DNA of 64,000 nucleotides from Salvator merianae (GCA_003586115.2 QVOM02000116.1:45857692-45921691), one strand, 5' to 3'; counted from the stretch's first letter, positions 10,024 through 25,000 are shown. Program-made: numbers and translations. The notes: generated by a model from the sequence alone, not told the origin.

Positions 10024-13000
10024 GTGAGTTGCTCGGCCGAGGACCCGCCGAGCTTGCCCTGCTCTTCTGTTTCGGCCCACCCAGGCCGTGTCCCGCCCGC
10101 CGCCCTCTCTCCTCCCCCCCTTACCCTGCCTGCTGGTTGCAGGTAGATGTGAGGCGGCGAACTCTCTTGCCTCCTTTGCCCCTCCCGGGGCTGTGGGTGC
10201 CAGGGTCCATTCTGCCTTCGTCCTTTCCTCTAGCATCGTGGTTTACACTTCCCCATGCGACAGGTGCTGCTTTTTATCCTAGGTGTGTGATGGAGTTGCT
10301 TGTGTGGTCCTTACTCAGTGGATAGGCGCCCCCCTCCCCGTGCAATCTTAAATAACGTCACAGTTTTTTTTCAACTAAATTTCTGCTTTGGCGTGAGAGA
10401 TCCACACGGCCATCCCTTTCAGTCGTAGCAGAAGGGAGGCTTGATTGAGCTGTCAAACTTATTCTAGCCCAGAAGCAAAGCAGTGGGTGTGGTGGCAGTT
10501 TACACACGACCTCAAAGATGAATCTGTTTTCCTTTCTGCACTCTCTAGGCAGCAGCCAGTTTGTGAAAGCAGGCGGGCAGGCAGGCAGCCTGTCAGTTGA
10601 GCATTGAGCAGCCTATTTGAGTCACCACCCAAGAATGTGTTTCTAGTGCCTTTTTCTGCTCCTTGTTTTGCTGCGAGCTCGAGTTGGCTTCCTAGATCTC
10701 AAAGAGTTTAATCGATACTCCTGTAATAATGGGCTTTTCTCCATGAATTGATGAGAGAGGTTTCCCTGCTTGCCAGCCACCTGCTCATTTGCCTCCCTGC
10801 AAGAAGCATGCTTCTGGCATTGTGACAGTGGTGCCTTAAGCACAAGCCCTACTCTGTTCATCTTCTGTGCTTCACAGAATCTGGCATTAACTGGTGGGCC
10901 TTCAAGACAGGCCTTTATAGTCTTATTCTGGCTATGCACACATACCTTAGTGGTGCTTGTCTCTGCTTACTTGAGGGTATGTGGTTTTCCAAGGCACAGT
11001 ATTTGTCACATCCATTTTTAGCTGTCAAAACCTGCCCACTTTTGGGAGGAATGTGTTTGTAAATTTTTATGAGCAGCATAGTTGTTTTTTTTAAAAAAAA
11101 AATTAAATAGTAATTTTGTTCTGAGCAAGAGGCCTGCCTTTAAAGCATTTCATCCCTGTTAGACTTTGTATGATCTCTGAGGCATTAATTTGTGACTGTG
11201 ACCTCTATATGCTTGGTTAAAACATCACTGTGCAAGCAAAGCCTGTCTCCTCCAGCATTTGTTTATTTTTTAAAAGCAGGGTGTGTTTTTAATAGATGCT
11301 TTGGCTGCTCATCTAGCTTCATACTTGCCCATGCTATCTTTAATTGCCCAAGAAGATTATCCTGTCCCAGGTGAGCTAGGATGGTTGCTTATCTAGGCCT
11401 GCCTGGGATAAGTATTTGTGAGGGCAAAATATAGTTTTGTTTCTGACAGCTGCTTTTTTGAAAAGCAGTCATTATGGTAGGGGATATGGAAATGTAGATT
11501 GAAAATGTTGAGGATTACCAAGAAGAAGTGAAGTGGAAGAATTCAGTGCAGGAGAGCTGTCTACCTAACTTGGGGGAAGATTTTAATAAATCTGTTTTGA
11601 ATAGGCAACGTGAAGTGCCTGTACTAGTACAGTATTTGCCTAGGAATTGCTGCAGAGGATGTTTTCTGTGACAGAGATTGTTTTTCCAAGGTAACAGAAG
11701 AAATGTTTTCTCCATCTCCTGAACAATCTTTTCTGTAGCCCCTTCTCGGTGTAATTAGTATCTTCCATTTAAAATTTGATTTTGTAGTGCAAGTCATGAT
11801 ACCAACCTCAACCGTGACATAGATCAGATTGCAACATAGGATTGTCTATTCTAGTTCCTTTGTAGTTCCTTTGCTTTGTAAATAGATGTTTTACTACAAA
11901 TTTAGAAGCTTGAACTTTTTTTGTCCTGTACAATGTCAAAATGTTGGTTGGATTTATAAGTTCTTAAAACATTTCCCCAGACTAAGGAAACTTTTTCCTG
12001 TTGGCTGTTGGCCTTGTTTTCATAATCATTTTCCAGCTACATAAAAGGGCTTCATGTTTTGATGGCTTTGGACTTGAAGGGTGGGAAGGCTTTGTGGCAT
12101 CTTTGCTAAGGGAACCTTCCTCCTTCATCAGTCTTTGTCCACAGCAGAACTTATTCAGGTCTGGCTGAGATGATTGGACTGGAGCTTCCTGTCTCGCTTT
12201 GTCAGGAGGGAGCAGTGAAACTACTGCAGTGTAGCCTGGTAAAACAGGGAGTGGCAGGAGGTTTGTCTTGCCAAAAAGGCAGCGTTTCCTGCCCTCTCCC
12301 CTGTTTTCACTGAGAGCAGATGTAGCAGCTCTCCCCCCCCCCCCATTGGCTGCTTGGTGCTGTGACATAGCATTTTAATGTGTCTCATTGGTTGGGAATT
12401 ACTCAAGAGGGAAAAATGGAATTGAATCAGCGTTACAGGATGGAACAAAATTATTTCTGTCAAGATTTTAAAGAAGGCTTGTAGAGTGTGGATGTCTGGG
12501 TGAATAATCACATCCACAAGACCACCTTTTTGCTTTCTTGGGGACTGATCTTGTAATGAAAGATGGAGGAACTTCCAGGCATCATAGAAACGGCTGTTTC
12601 ATTTTGTACTCTTTACCCAGCATAACTGCTGCTTAAGCTATCTCTACTGCTTATCTTGTCGCTTCTTCTGTTTCTGTATTTCCAGTCTGCCCTTGCCTTT
12701 GCTTGCTGCATGTTTGGTTTTTGGATTATAGTTGATATTTGACTTTATATTTAAATTTGGGGAATGTTGTCTCTGAGTTTCAGAAACTTTAGAAGTGCCT
12801 TATAGCCTAAGTCCAGTGATGGCAAGTAGGGAAATAATCTTCCAGTTGACTATTCAGGAGTAAATTGGATACAAAAAGTCTAAAACATACTTACTGAAAG
12901 GATTTTGTTCTTCTCTTTAAAGGACAATTTCCCAAGGTGACTTATAAATATTGGGGATAAAACAGAATCTGCTGTTATGCTAAAAAATCAGTTTATGCAG

Positions 13001-16000
13001 GTTTATAGCCTTAACACCACCAATCTCCCTCCCAAGAAATTGAGTAAAAATAAATCAATCCCCCAAACATCAGAATCCAAAGGCAGAAATATTATTGGAG
13101 AATACAATTATACTAATAAGTTGCAAAACCATTAAAGCATACCAATGTGTCAGGAAATGAAGTATGCATAGTCAACTATATATATATATTTCAAGTGCAT
13201 CTAGATAACAACTGATAATTCTGCTGAAGTGCAGAGGTATCACGCAGTAGCATCAGTAACATGAACAACAGTTTCCTAGAAGACAGTGGAAAAGTGCCAA
13301 GCTGTCAAAAGAGCTTAGAAAAATGTTTTAAGATTCAGAAGTATCAAACAGTTCCACAATTGCTGAACTTCTAGAAAATAGTAAAAGGTTGCCAGGGTGT
13401 CATACTGGACTTCCAGAAAGTGATAGAAGGTTGCCAAATTGCCAGCCAAACATATTTTGATGACTTCATAGTGTTCTTCAGTGGCATAACAATGCATAGG
13501 ATTCTTGAAGTCCTGGAATCATTGTTCCATGTTCAATTATCAAATAGCACACTAGAAATTGAAAACAAAACCCTAATCCAAATGAAAGTTCTTCGACGGA
13601 AATTACAAACTGTGTCTAGTTTTCATTCACCTCTAGTAGTGACAAATGTTTAGATCAAACCTCATTTCTTGATATTCGATAACTGGGATGCTTAAATATC
13701 TATTATTAACATGCAAAGAGAGTGCTGTTGTATGGTGACGAAAGAACTCTTAAAAAGGATGTTGACTATGGAGGCTGTTGTAGAACAGTTTTGTAATTCT
13801 GGCATGCTAGATGTTTCTCTAATGGATTCAAAACTAACACACAAACTAATCATGTGGAATATAAGCAATATTTCCTCATGACAAAGATAGTACTCAGAAT
13901 TAAGCTTTATGAAGTATTTCTGTAGTGAAATAACAAACACAGATAGACTATTAGTTTCAGGATCTTGATATTGGCCTTGTAGATGGTTAAGATTGTAGAG
14001 AGCCTGTGTAGTATCGTAGTTACAGGATAGACTAGGACCTAGGAATTGCTGGGTTTGAATCCCTACATTGGCATGGAAGCCCTGTGTGGGGGAGCGTGAC
14101 CCAGTTATTGCTTCTTAGCCTAAGCCAGTGGTTCTCAACCTTTTTTTACTTGCATACCCCTTGGTAGCCCTTTCCTATAAATTGTACCCTTCAGATTAAC
14201 GAAATGTTTGTAATTAATATAGTTGTCTTATACTGTTGGTATATGTTCCTTTGTCTGCCATTATTCAGTGGTTTTTTTTTTTCATGTACCTCTAAATGTC
14301 CCCTGGGTTTATGTGTATCCCAGGTTGGGAATCACTGACCTAACCTATCACACAGTATTGTTCGAGAATAAAATGGAGGAGATGAGAATAATGTGTGCTG
14401 ACTTGAATTCCTAAGAGGAAAGGTTAGGTATAAATGCCATGGGTAAATAAATCAGGGTTGTGCAGAGTAGAACAACCTTTGGCAGTTCTGTGACCTTCTG
14501 CAATTGTCTTTAGCCATGGTCAACTTAGTTGTAGACTAGAACATCTGGAGGGCATCAAAGTAGTGAAGGGTTGGGATGATAGTTAATTGTTGAATACTTG
14601 GATCAACATGTTTTGCAGCATTGGTAGTGCTGAGCTGCATGAAAAATCAGTGGGTGTGTATTGCAAGCAGTTACCTGCTGTCCTAAAGTGTAAGAAGATA
14701 CAGTACTTACTTAATAAGCCTGCTGTCCTGATTCAGAATGGTGGAAGTGTTATGTTTTAATAGAACAGCCATTCTTTATACCTGTAGGAGATATAGTATA
14801 GAAAATTATGTCTTTCCTTAGGTTTATATATTACCTTCTACCAAAAGGTGTCAGGGAAGCATACAAAATCAAAATTAAACCATTGCACACACATGCACAG
14901 AAATATAACACAAGATACTTACATAAAAGTTTACCCTGAGCCATGTCCAAGTGCCTTGGTATAGAAAAAAAGTTTTAACTGGACATGGAAGAGTCTGAAG
15001 AGTGTTCCATAGCTAGGAACTGCCATTTGCAAAACTTTTCTATAAACATATTCCACAGAAACCTGAAGGAGAAGGGACTGTCAGAAGGTCTCAGTTGTTA
15101 AGCAGATATGTATTTGAGAGAAGACTTTCCTTTCAGCTGGGGGCCAGGTTATTTGGACTTCTGTAACACCTTGAATTGGACTTGGTAGCAAATAAGGAGG
15201 CAGTGCAGATTTTTAAAGAATGGTGTGATGTGCATCTGGCCTGAAGCAGACATCAGTAATTGATCTGGTGTGTTTTACAGCTTCCAGTCTTCAAGGAAGC
15301 CTTGCTTAAAATGCATTACAGTAGTCAAAGCTTCAGGATACCACAACGTGGACATAGTCGTGTTGTCTATGTCCAGAAAGGACCCAAACTGGCAAACTGA
15401 CTAGAGTTGCACCCAGTAGTATTCCTGTGTTCCACATTTGTTCTTTCCAGAGAAGAATCATCCCATCGAAAAGAGGATGTCTTCCTATATGCTGGATAGG
15501 AGATCACATCAAGCACCTTTGTCTTTTCTGGCTTCGGTTTGTCTTTGTTGGTCCACATCCACCTCATTGCCACCTCCAGACACTGATCAAGCACCTGAAC
15601 CACTCCTCCTGATCTAGAAGGAGTGGAGTGTGACCGCTGGTTGGCATCTGCAGCTTCACATGATATGAAAGAGCATGAAGGGCAAGATCGACCCCTGAGG
15701 GACCCCACATGAAATTCCAGGACACTGTTTGCTTCTTTTCCCAACTTACTGTGGGAGACGAGATTCATATTGTTCTTTACAGTAAGAATAGTAGGAAGAG
15801 GAGAGAATATATTGTTAGGCAAAATGCTTGCTTCTGTTTGTTCTATTGCACATTCTATCTTATCCCTTGAAAGTGTATGTTATGTTTGGTGGAATCTTGG
15901 AAGCCAGAGGACTGAATCAGAAGGCAGGATTTTGCTGCTAAGGAGAAATCCTCTCCCTTTCCCATGATCGATGAGTTGATCGATCCTCTCCCTTCCCTCT

Positions 16001-19000
16001 GATACGATGAGTTGAGAAAAATGTCTGTTGGATATACTTTCAACACTAGCATTCTTGAGCGACTTGTATTGTAGAATTTGACATGCTTAAGGCCTTTCTG
16101 TAGTTGCTTTGGTGGGCTGCTGAATTTTTATTGTCTCTACAAATGAGAGTGAAAGAAGATTTTGGTGCCTGCTTTGATTCTGGGGAGAAAGTTGGCAAAT
16201 TGTTTATCTAGCCTCTGTTGTTATTTGGGTGATTATATGTCCAGGGCAGTTTAGATTACCAATCAAGAGACTGTGCTTCTTATGCAACTAAAATCTTTAA
16301 GGTTAACATTCAGTGCTAGCCAAAGTATGGTTGTAAAAGTTAGGCACATCTGAATTAAACAAATACCTATTAGTCTTGCAAAGTTATTTATAAAAACTTC
16401 TGGAATTATAATTCAGAGTGGAATTCCCATGTCATGAATCAGCGCAATAACATTTTTTCAGCTGTCTTCTGGAGGAGCTTTAAAGGTGCTACCAGCAAGC
16501 TAGATTTCCATGCTTCTTTAGAATGTAGCTACATTTAAGTATTTAAATACAATTTACTTGCAAATAGGAATATAAAGCTTAGTGTGCCTGTTCAGAAGTT
16601 ACATGGTGTAGGTAATAGAATCTTCATTAATTATGCTTGAGCACGATAAAATTGTAATAGGGGTTGCTAGCAAACTCTGTTGAATAATGTACAATGAACA
16701 TGTTACTAAAATGAGACTGTAGTTTGTCTTTGGCTGAAAATAACTGTCATATGATGAGTATTACATTGTCATTTGTTTGTCCTTATCGTATAGCAGCATG
16801 GCTTAACTAATGCACTTACGCAAGTTCAAAGGCAAGTCACTTTGCATGTCACAGTAATTTGATTAATTATCTCCCAACATGAGAATCTTTAAATTACATT
16901 GGATTCTTAATAATGAAGATATTAACTAGTGGAATTCTCGGAATACTTCTTCAAGATATTGTTTTCGTCATGTTTATGTACTTGCTGGCGAATTGTCAAC
17001 ATGAATTCCCTTTCTCAGGCTTTGGTATGTTGTGTAATTGTGATGCTTCAAGTGTTCCATTGCGCCCTGTATGCATTAACAGTACTATTTTACCCTGGGG
17101 CACATATCAGGGTTCTAAAAATATGTGAACTTGGGCCTTAGCGTGTTTCGGATAGCTAAATTCTATAAGCATTAACAAGGGGGTAGCAAGCATTTGGATA
17201 TCAGTTATTGGGCATGTTTAATTATTCACAATTACATCTTGCCAGCGTGTGTTGCCTCATTCTTTCTCATTAAGTGATGGAAAGATCGCAAGTCCTGCTT
17301 CATCCTCATGTGACAGAAGTAGGGGGAGTAACTGTGTAATCACAAGATTCAAACTCCTGTTACGTTCTTCAGGCTTTTCTGTTGTAATAAAAAGCCCTGG
17401 GGATCATTTGTGGCTGAAATTAGCCTGAGCTTTCCAAGAGCTGGGTTTTGAGGATGTCTGTCTGCTTTTGCTGATATTGTAATGCTGCTACTCTTCTAGA
17501 ATTTTGTGATGTTGACTTCTAAATGAAATTATATTTGTGACAAGCTTTGGGCCAACCTGACCTTCCACTGGGCAGCCAGAAAGAGAAGTTCTTAGAGAGG
17601 ATGGGCATAGTGATCCACAGTATAAGCAAAGGTACCAGACTGGAGGTAGCTGAATCTGAAGTGAGGGCTGATTGTGTCTGCTTTATTCTCACGTGACTGA
17701 CATGGATTTGTTTTCATCAAGTCCCTGCAGTGTAATATAAGTTGATAGCCCGTTTCTGGAACATGTCAATACTACAGTGATATTGGTATTGATTGTGGGT
17801 TTTTTTTTTAAAGATGTTATATTCTAGGGGAAGTTTCCTTTCATCTCCTGTCTTCATTATCTTTTGAGTTACTCCCTTCTTGTCTCATATTTTTTGAATA
17901 CTGAGAATTGTTTAATTGGTTATTTATAGCAGCATCCCTAACCTGTCACTGATGCCATGATTTTTTATTTATCCAGCCCATCTAGCTCACATGCTACAGC
18001 CTCCTCAAATGTTTTGCATTTGTTTGCTTCCTTAAATGGGGCATATCGTAAGCGACATCACTTGCTTGAATCATCCAACTAGTGTAGCAAATCTGGGGCT
18101 GCGTGTGGTGCATTAGCTCCTTGATAATACAGTATAAGGTGCTGCTTTCTTTTCACCCTGCCTAGAACTTTTAAGTCTAGCATGATGACATTCTTAGAAG
18201 ATCGTGGGATGAAAAAATAGGAAGGAATGCTGCATCCTGTCTCCTGCATGTTAAGACCTCCGAGAAAGTCTCACAGTATAGGGAGAAACTTCCCTGCGTC
18301 TGAGTCAAGCTCTTTCTTCCCTGTCGCACTCTGGGATGAGTGGGTAATATGTCTTAGTCTTCAAAGTTCATCCTGAATATCAAGAGGTATTTTTTTCTCT
18401 TTCCCCTATATGCTTTTTCTAAGACAGCACGTATATGTGAATATGTGTGACAGTCCTTGTGCGTGACCTGAGGCCCTAGAAGCGGTGTCTGCTCTATCAA
18501 GGCAGCTGTTGAGCAGAAAAATGCTACTGATGGCAGATTTGTCTTTAGACTCTTTTACTTCTGAGTTCTAATTCATGCTCTATGAAAAAAATGACTGTTA
18601 TTTTTAAGATGTAAATAGATCTCAGTGGTATACTGCAAAAGCACCTTTTCATCCCTTGTGCTATTTTTGCTTTTTCTGTTTGTTTTCTTTTTCTGGCTGT
18701 TTCGTTTTGCTCTCAATAGTGGCTCTTCAGTTATATGTAGAACAGCAGTCATACAATTAGGGCCTCAGGAGAACCTGAGGATCACGTAGTTCAGTACAGA
18801 TCTGTGCCAATGCAAGCATTGTAAAGATTAACCCATATCATACTAAATGTTAATGCATCCAAATTATCCAAAATGCCTCTTCTCACAAATGCCTGCTCCT
18901 CTTGTGGCAACCCAAGTGCCCTATGGTAGTAAAATTCAGGAGATTGCACAGTATTTAATATCCATTCTGTGCTGTAAAATATTTGGAATATGCATGCTAC

Positions 19001-22000
19001 AAATATAGCAAGCCCTATATTTATACAGGAGCTTTAGATATTACAGTATTCTACTGTGCCATTGAGTTCCAGGGCCTCAGGAGAACCTGAGGATCACATG
19101 ATTCAGTCAACAGGGCTGGAGCCCTGTTCTGCAAGGAATCTAACGTGATCTATGCCGATACAAACATTGTAAAGATTAAACCCATATCATACTGAATGTT
19201 AATGCGTCAGTATGAAATAAAATGCTTCATATCAAGAATGCTTGCTACCCTTGCATCAACCGAAGTGCCCTATGGTAGTAAAATTCAAGAGGTTGCATGG
19301 CATTTAACGTTTATTCTATGTTGTCAAATATTTGGAATAAACATGCTACAAGTATAGCAAGCACTGTATTCATACAGGAATTTTGGATATTACAGTATTC
19401 TACTGTGACATTGAATTTCAGGGAAGTAGTTCACATAGCAATATAAGAGGAGCCCTGCTGGATCAGGCCATGGCTCATCTAGTCCAGCATCCTGTTTCAC
19501 ATGGTGACTCACCAATTGTTTCTGGGCATCTCAAGCAGAATAAAAAGGCAAAACTTTCTCCTACTCTTAACTCCCTGCAAAGGCCTTTAGAGGTATCCTG
19601 CCTGTCTCTCCACCCTGGAGGCAGTACTTAGGCAGCCATTCTAGTAGCCATTGATACACCTGACCTCCATGAGTTTGAAAGAAATAAATGTGTGAGCTTG
19701 CCATGCAACATCAGTGAGAAAAGTGCTGATAGCTTCTTTACAAATTTCACACTGTCTAGCTTTTGATCCTTAAAATTGTGAATGTAAAGGTCACTTTACC
19801 ACTCAGAAGATTCTTGGTGTCAGTGTGTTAGATGACTTGTTTGCTCTACGAACCATTGAGTGTCTGTTCAGCAAATCATGTTGTGCTTTTCCAGCCTTGC
19901 CAAGTACACTCTGTCTTTGTCTGAGGTTCCAGATCTGAATTTTGTAATAAAGTAGTTCTCTTGCAGTCTTTATCCTCTTTCTTCATATTGATTTTATATT
20001 TTTTGGTTAGATGTAAAGGGAAATACCTTTCTAGCTATGTGACTGACAAAAAGCCAGGTTGTTTCTGCTCGAGTTGAAATCAGCCAACAGTCTCTGTTCA
20101 GTTTTTATGCCAAGGTATGGACACTACCTTGTTTTCTGGCCAGCTGCATGATTAACTCCAGCAGATTTCTGACAGGGGAAATGTAGGATACACACTGTAT
20201 TACAGATCTCTCCCAGCCTTGCAAATTTGAATTGAGGTTAGAATTGTGTTGTGTTTCATTTTTTTCCCCAGAAATATGTCAAGTCAAATAACTTTGACTG
20301 AATTGGGACAAAAGATCAACATGAGGACCATTTCAAGTTTTTAGTTGTTAGATACGAGTAAAATAAGCCAAATTCTGCCGTTTTTTAGGCTTTAGAATAA
20401 TTTTGATAAAAAGTAGCTGAATGCACTTAGAACTTTTTTTCAGACTTTTTTCCAGGGCATTTCCAGTTCCAATTTTTTGGGAGGCATACATTTGGAAGCA
20501 TAATCATCTCTGTGGCTTCATATACCATATCTTGAAAGACAGGAATACTGTATGGCCATTGTATGTTGGCCCAGATTGTTCTAAGTATAGTCTAGCAGTA
20601 TCTAGGGAGCCATAGGTTTCTTATGCCACCTCAGTGGATTGATAAAATAAGCAATACGAAAAACCTCCTGACCTTATTAGGTATTGTTTAATAAATGTTG
20701 ATGCAGGAGGGACAAGGTTAATTCTCTTTATACTCAAAGCTATGAAGCCAAATGTGTCTCAAAAGTATTGCTGCAATGATAATTTTCATTTCCTATTTGC
20801 CCTTTGGAAAGTGAATGCTTAGGCCTGATTCTGTAATAAAATGTATACTATGTTGCATGTATTTTCTTTGAGCATATTAAGTGGCAGCTAGCTTAACAGA
20901 AGGGAAACAGGGCTACTCCATCAGCCCTGTGAAAAGACTGATTCCAGCAAGTCCCTCCTTTTCCAATTATTAAGCTTCCGGCTCCCTCCCTGCCCTCTTT
21001 TCCTTGTGTGTTGCATCTTTTTTAAATTGTGAGCTTGCGGGCAGGGACTTGCCTAAGACTACATATTGTGAGCTGTTCTGAGAGTCCTTCTGGGCTGAGG
21101 GGCAGCATATGAATAAACAAAACAAATAAGTTTGGGTTCAAGAGAGGTAGTCTAGGAATTATATACAGGGTTGATGCTAGTGTTCTGGTGCAGACCACTT
21201 ATAGCAAGCAGTCTCTTTGCAAACCTGGGTAAGCTAATTGTGCAGCCTTTATTGAGGTACCATAATTTGTTTTGTAATATACAGGGACTGTAATAGAACT
21301 TTGGTGAGAGGAATGGCAGTGCATATCCTTTGGATTTATTGATGTGTTTCTATCCAACCTTTTGACTGAAAAGCGTAAAGCAATGAACATCATTGTCCTT
21401 GCTTTAATTTTATGTTCAGAACAGTCCTGTGAAACTGTTCAGCTAAGAGGCAATGATTGGCCCAAGTTCATGCAGGGATTTAAACCTTGGTTTCCAAGGT
21501 TCTGGTGCAGCATCCTAGCTACTGCATTGTGCTTTCCCTGGATGCAAGAGTTCCTTGACATTTCCAGTTAAATGAAGCAGGGATGGGAAAGACTATTTAT
21601 TGTCTCTGTCATTGGAGTCTCCCACTGGAAGTTCAAAGTGAATTGTATTGTCACAGTCTGGATCAGCATCAGTCGGCTTTGTGTTTATTTACATAAGCTC
21701 CTTTAAATACCGTTATCTTATCTGACAGCATTGAAGAGAACCAGTCTGAAACCTGTGCTCACAAGTCATAATTGTAGTTGATGTCTTAGAAACGTGGTCT
21801 CTTGACAGAAGGTGTAAGTAGTAAATCTTGTTAGAGGCATGGCATAATATTTTAGTTTAGTGGTTTAAATTTGTTGATTCGGGTTTATAGCTAAGCACTG
21901 CCTCCAGCCATACTGTGCTTATACTCTGTTCTTATATTGTACAGAAGTGGAAGTAAGAATTAAGTGCCCTTGATAATTTTGTAGTGGTGGTGTGTTAATT

Positions 22001-25000
22001 TCGCTGATCATGCTACCATCCGTCTTTTATCATGTTTAGCCTTTGCAACACATCCTTTTATGGCTCTATAACCATGAATAGTTCGAAAATGTTTCCCAAA
22101 GGCATGTGGTACATCTGATACAGGGGAAAAGTGATGGGCTACTACAGGCAGCTAGAATCTTACTTCTTTCGCTGAATATACTAAGACTCTGGGTGCACCT
22201 TGGAAATGGGTTGTGCCTGAAGTTGATACGATGGAGGGGTGACATCTTGTGCTGCTCTCGTGCAGATTGTTCTCATTTAATTTCATTCTTTAAAATACCT
22301 CATTTTAAAATAATTTTGTTGCATGAGTACTCTGATTGCAGTGGTTTTGTTCTGAATGAACACTCTGTGTGAATCCCTTCAAGATTCAGGGTGCAGAATA
22401 GAAGTCTTATGAAATGTGTCTTCATTACTAATGCTTTTCAGAAATTAAATTTGCCATCTGCCTGGAAATATCTTTTCCCATTTCTCTGTAGTTGGTATAC
22501 CTTTGCATTTGTCTTTTGTCAAAATAGTTTAACTCTTTGTTGAGCTAGTTCATAGTGTAATGGTGTATTTTTAAAAACATATATATTTAGCTGTGTAAAT
22601 AGGCAATCAAAATACTCACTGTGATGGCATGAATATAGGGTGTTTTTTGTCTGAGTTTGCTCATAAGCAGCTTGTTTTATTACTAGAGGCCTCAATGGTA
22701 ATGTACTGCAAACATTATATAGAAATGGATGGATATATTTGCATATAGTGACAGTCATCGACTGAATGGAAGTTCATTTAAACCAGATTAATAAAGTATA
22801 TGAGGAATGCTCCCTTGCATAATTATATTTCAGAGGCACTATTTCACCTGTTAACTCAGAATGATCTAAATACTTGTATTCTCTGATAGGGAGCACACCT
22901 TAAGCATATATATTACCTTAAAACAGTAGGGAAACACGTTGTCTATACTTTTGATATAAAAACCTATCCCTGTTTGATTTAAAAACCTGCCCTATGCTCC
23001 TTAACCATAGATGTTATGCATAAAGTAGAAACCTTATGGGGCAGTGTGCCTTGGACTTACTTATTTTGTTAATATTAATCTGGTTTATATGAGTTCCTAG
23101 AATGTCATTGGTTACTCATACCAACGTTTTTTGCCAGAAAAGTCACACAAAGCAGCTTAGAAAATTAATTTCAAAATATAAAACAGTAATTAAAAATACC
23201 AGTTAAAATAATTTATATTACTATTGCTTGTATGAAACTATTGCAACTGCTTCATATTAAAGTATGCTTTATTACAGATGTTGTTGTTTATGACAGATAT
23301 TATTGTTACAGTTCAATTTGGACTTAAAGAGTCATGATGTTTTGACAACAAGGGATTTTCAAATATTAAAAGATAAATAAAGTGGCGTGTGAGACTTCGG
23401 CTGTAAAATAAGCGAAATAAATACTGTAATTTGCACAACAAAAGATGCACTGATGCATAAGACACACCTACACTTTAGCGAGAAATACTTAGGAAAAATA
23501 AATTTTAAGTAAACCTTATAATCATATAGGTGCACCTGTGTGTGCCTTAAATGTGGGTTTGTAACTGGTCATATCCTCCCTTGCTAATCATGATGCGTCT
23601 ACTAAGATGTCGATGCTGACGTGCCACCAAGGTTTGACCCCATTAGTACCCTAAAGGCAGCCATCACACTCATCTATTGATCAGATAGGTTAAGGTTAGA
23701 CAGTGGCTGATGCCAGGGAGAAATTAGAGAGGCAGCATGAAGTGTCACTTGTGCTTGAGCTGCCTCTGGGCTAAAAGCCTTGACATGAGGAGACCCTGAA
23801 TTGGGGGTCGTAACAATATCTGGTTGCCTTGCTGTTTTCTTTGCCAGCGTTTTAGTGGCCTTCATAACAAGAATGCAGGGTTTTGACTCTGCTGAGCCTT
23901 CCACTGAAGCTTGTTGCTGTTGAACCTATCAGCTGCCTGCTCCATTATAATCAGGGCTATCAGGACGCCTTACTAGCACTCTTCAGGTATTTAAGCTTCC
24001 TCGCTGGCAGTTTGCAGGTTTCAGAGGCTAGAGTCAAATTATTATCTATTATGATTATTAGAGAATCAGCACGGCTTGCTTACTGAGACTGCAGATTGCT
24101 GTCAGCCCAGAGTCACCCCCTTCTGTATTGCTCGCTCAGTGAAGGCTTCATTCATGGTTAAGGGGCACCAACATCAGCCTTACAATGTATTCCTTGTCAG
24201 GGCTTCTTGCTGGGAGCACTCTGTTAACATTGGCCAGAATTAAGGTGGCTTTCACCTTGGACTTTCACTTTTCTTGCTCTTCCTCCAAGCCAATGGCAGA
24301 CCTCACTAACTCCTCCAAGTCTTCTACCAATAGTTCGTAGGAACGTGACTCCAGAGCCCTGTCACAGCTGCCAGCTGGGGATCCTTTAAGTCTTTCCTGC
24401 CAAGATATCTGCCTAGTGTTACAATCTTGTTGACCACCACCACCTCCTCTATGAGAAATCTGTAGCAACAGTCTCCTGCCAGACTTTTATTCAGCAGGCA
24501 CCGATATCGTTGGAATAGAAATCCTAGGGTTGTTTTTTCTTAGTTTGAGGTAGCTTGCTCAAAAAGCAATAAGAAGTGTATATTCACGCTTCTTCTCTTT
24601 TAACTATAGATTATAGTTGATTAGCAAGCCTTGGTTAGGCGTAATTAAGGATTATACTTTCCTATCTTTCAGCCATATTTAAAGTCACTGTAGTAGTGGA
24701 AAGTGATGCACTATAAGGGAAAGCAGAAACTGCAGGTTTGTCAAACATATTCAAAAACTTTTTAAATTCACACAAGTCTCCATGCCTTGGTTTGAAGGAT
24801 TAGAAATGATCTATAGATGGGTGTCTTGTTTGTTTATTCTCGTTCTCCGCCTCTCAAGCAGTGATTCACTTTGTAATTTATTGTTTCATAAATTGTCTTA
24901 ACACCTGAATAGAAACGCTGTGTCTGATTTTGACTCGCAAGCTAGAATGAAATCACATCTTCTTTAAATTATATTTTTATTTATTTATTTTATTATACAA

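Larger units (their letters stand above)
9100..10150 (+). promoter_or_regulatory. ESYT2: CpG island promoter of ESYT2
   Basis: CpG-dense block in otherwise CpG-poor DNA, covering upstream DNA, 5'UTR, exon 1 and the start of intron 1. It contains GC-box-like sites (gggcggcgcccgcc near 9160), NRF1-like alternating GC/GT runs (gcgcgtgcgcc near 9394, ttgcgcgcgcc near 9490) and an octamer-like atgcaaag near 9148. The transcription start cannot be fixed from sequence. A tttttatagg stretch at about 9278 resembles a TATA box, but CpG-island promoters often lack one. A run of 12 C lies near 9338. Confidence 0.75.

Noticed and set aside
9462..10325. 287-codon frame across the CpG island
   Set aside because: It is in a different frame from ESYT2 exon 1, starts at GTG, runs through the donor site into intron 1, and is Pro/Ala/Arg-rich as expected from GC-rich DNA.
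15367..15822. 151-codon - strand frame
   Set aside because: It lies in antisense LINE-like text and matches no LINE protein motif; treated as chance.
23650..24480. Possible degraded LTR-element leader or gag region on the - strand of intron 1
   Set aside because: Short - strand frames only; no LTRs, primer-binding site, zinc knuckle or protease motif could be seen.
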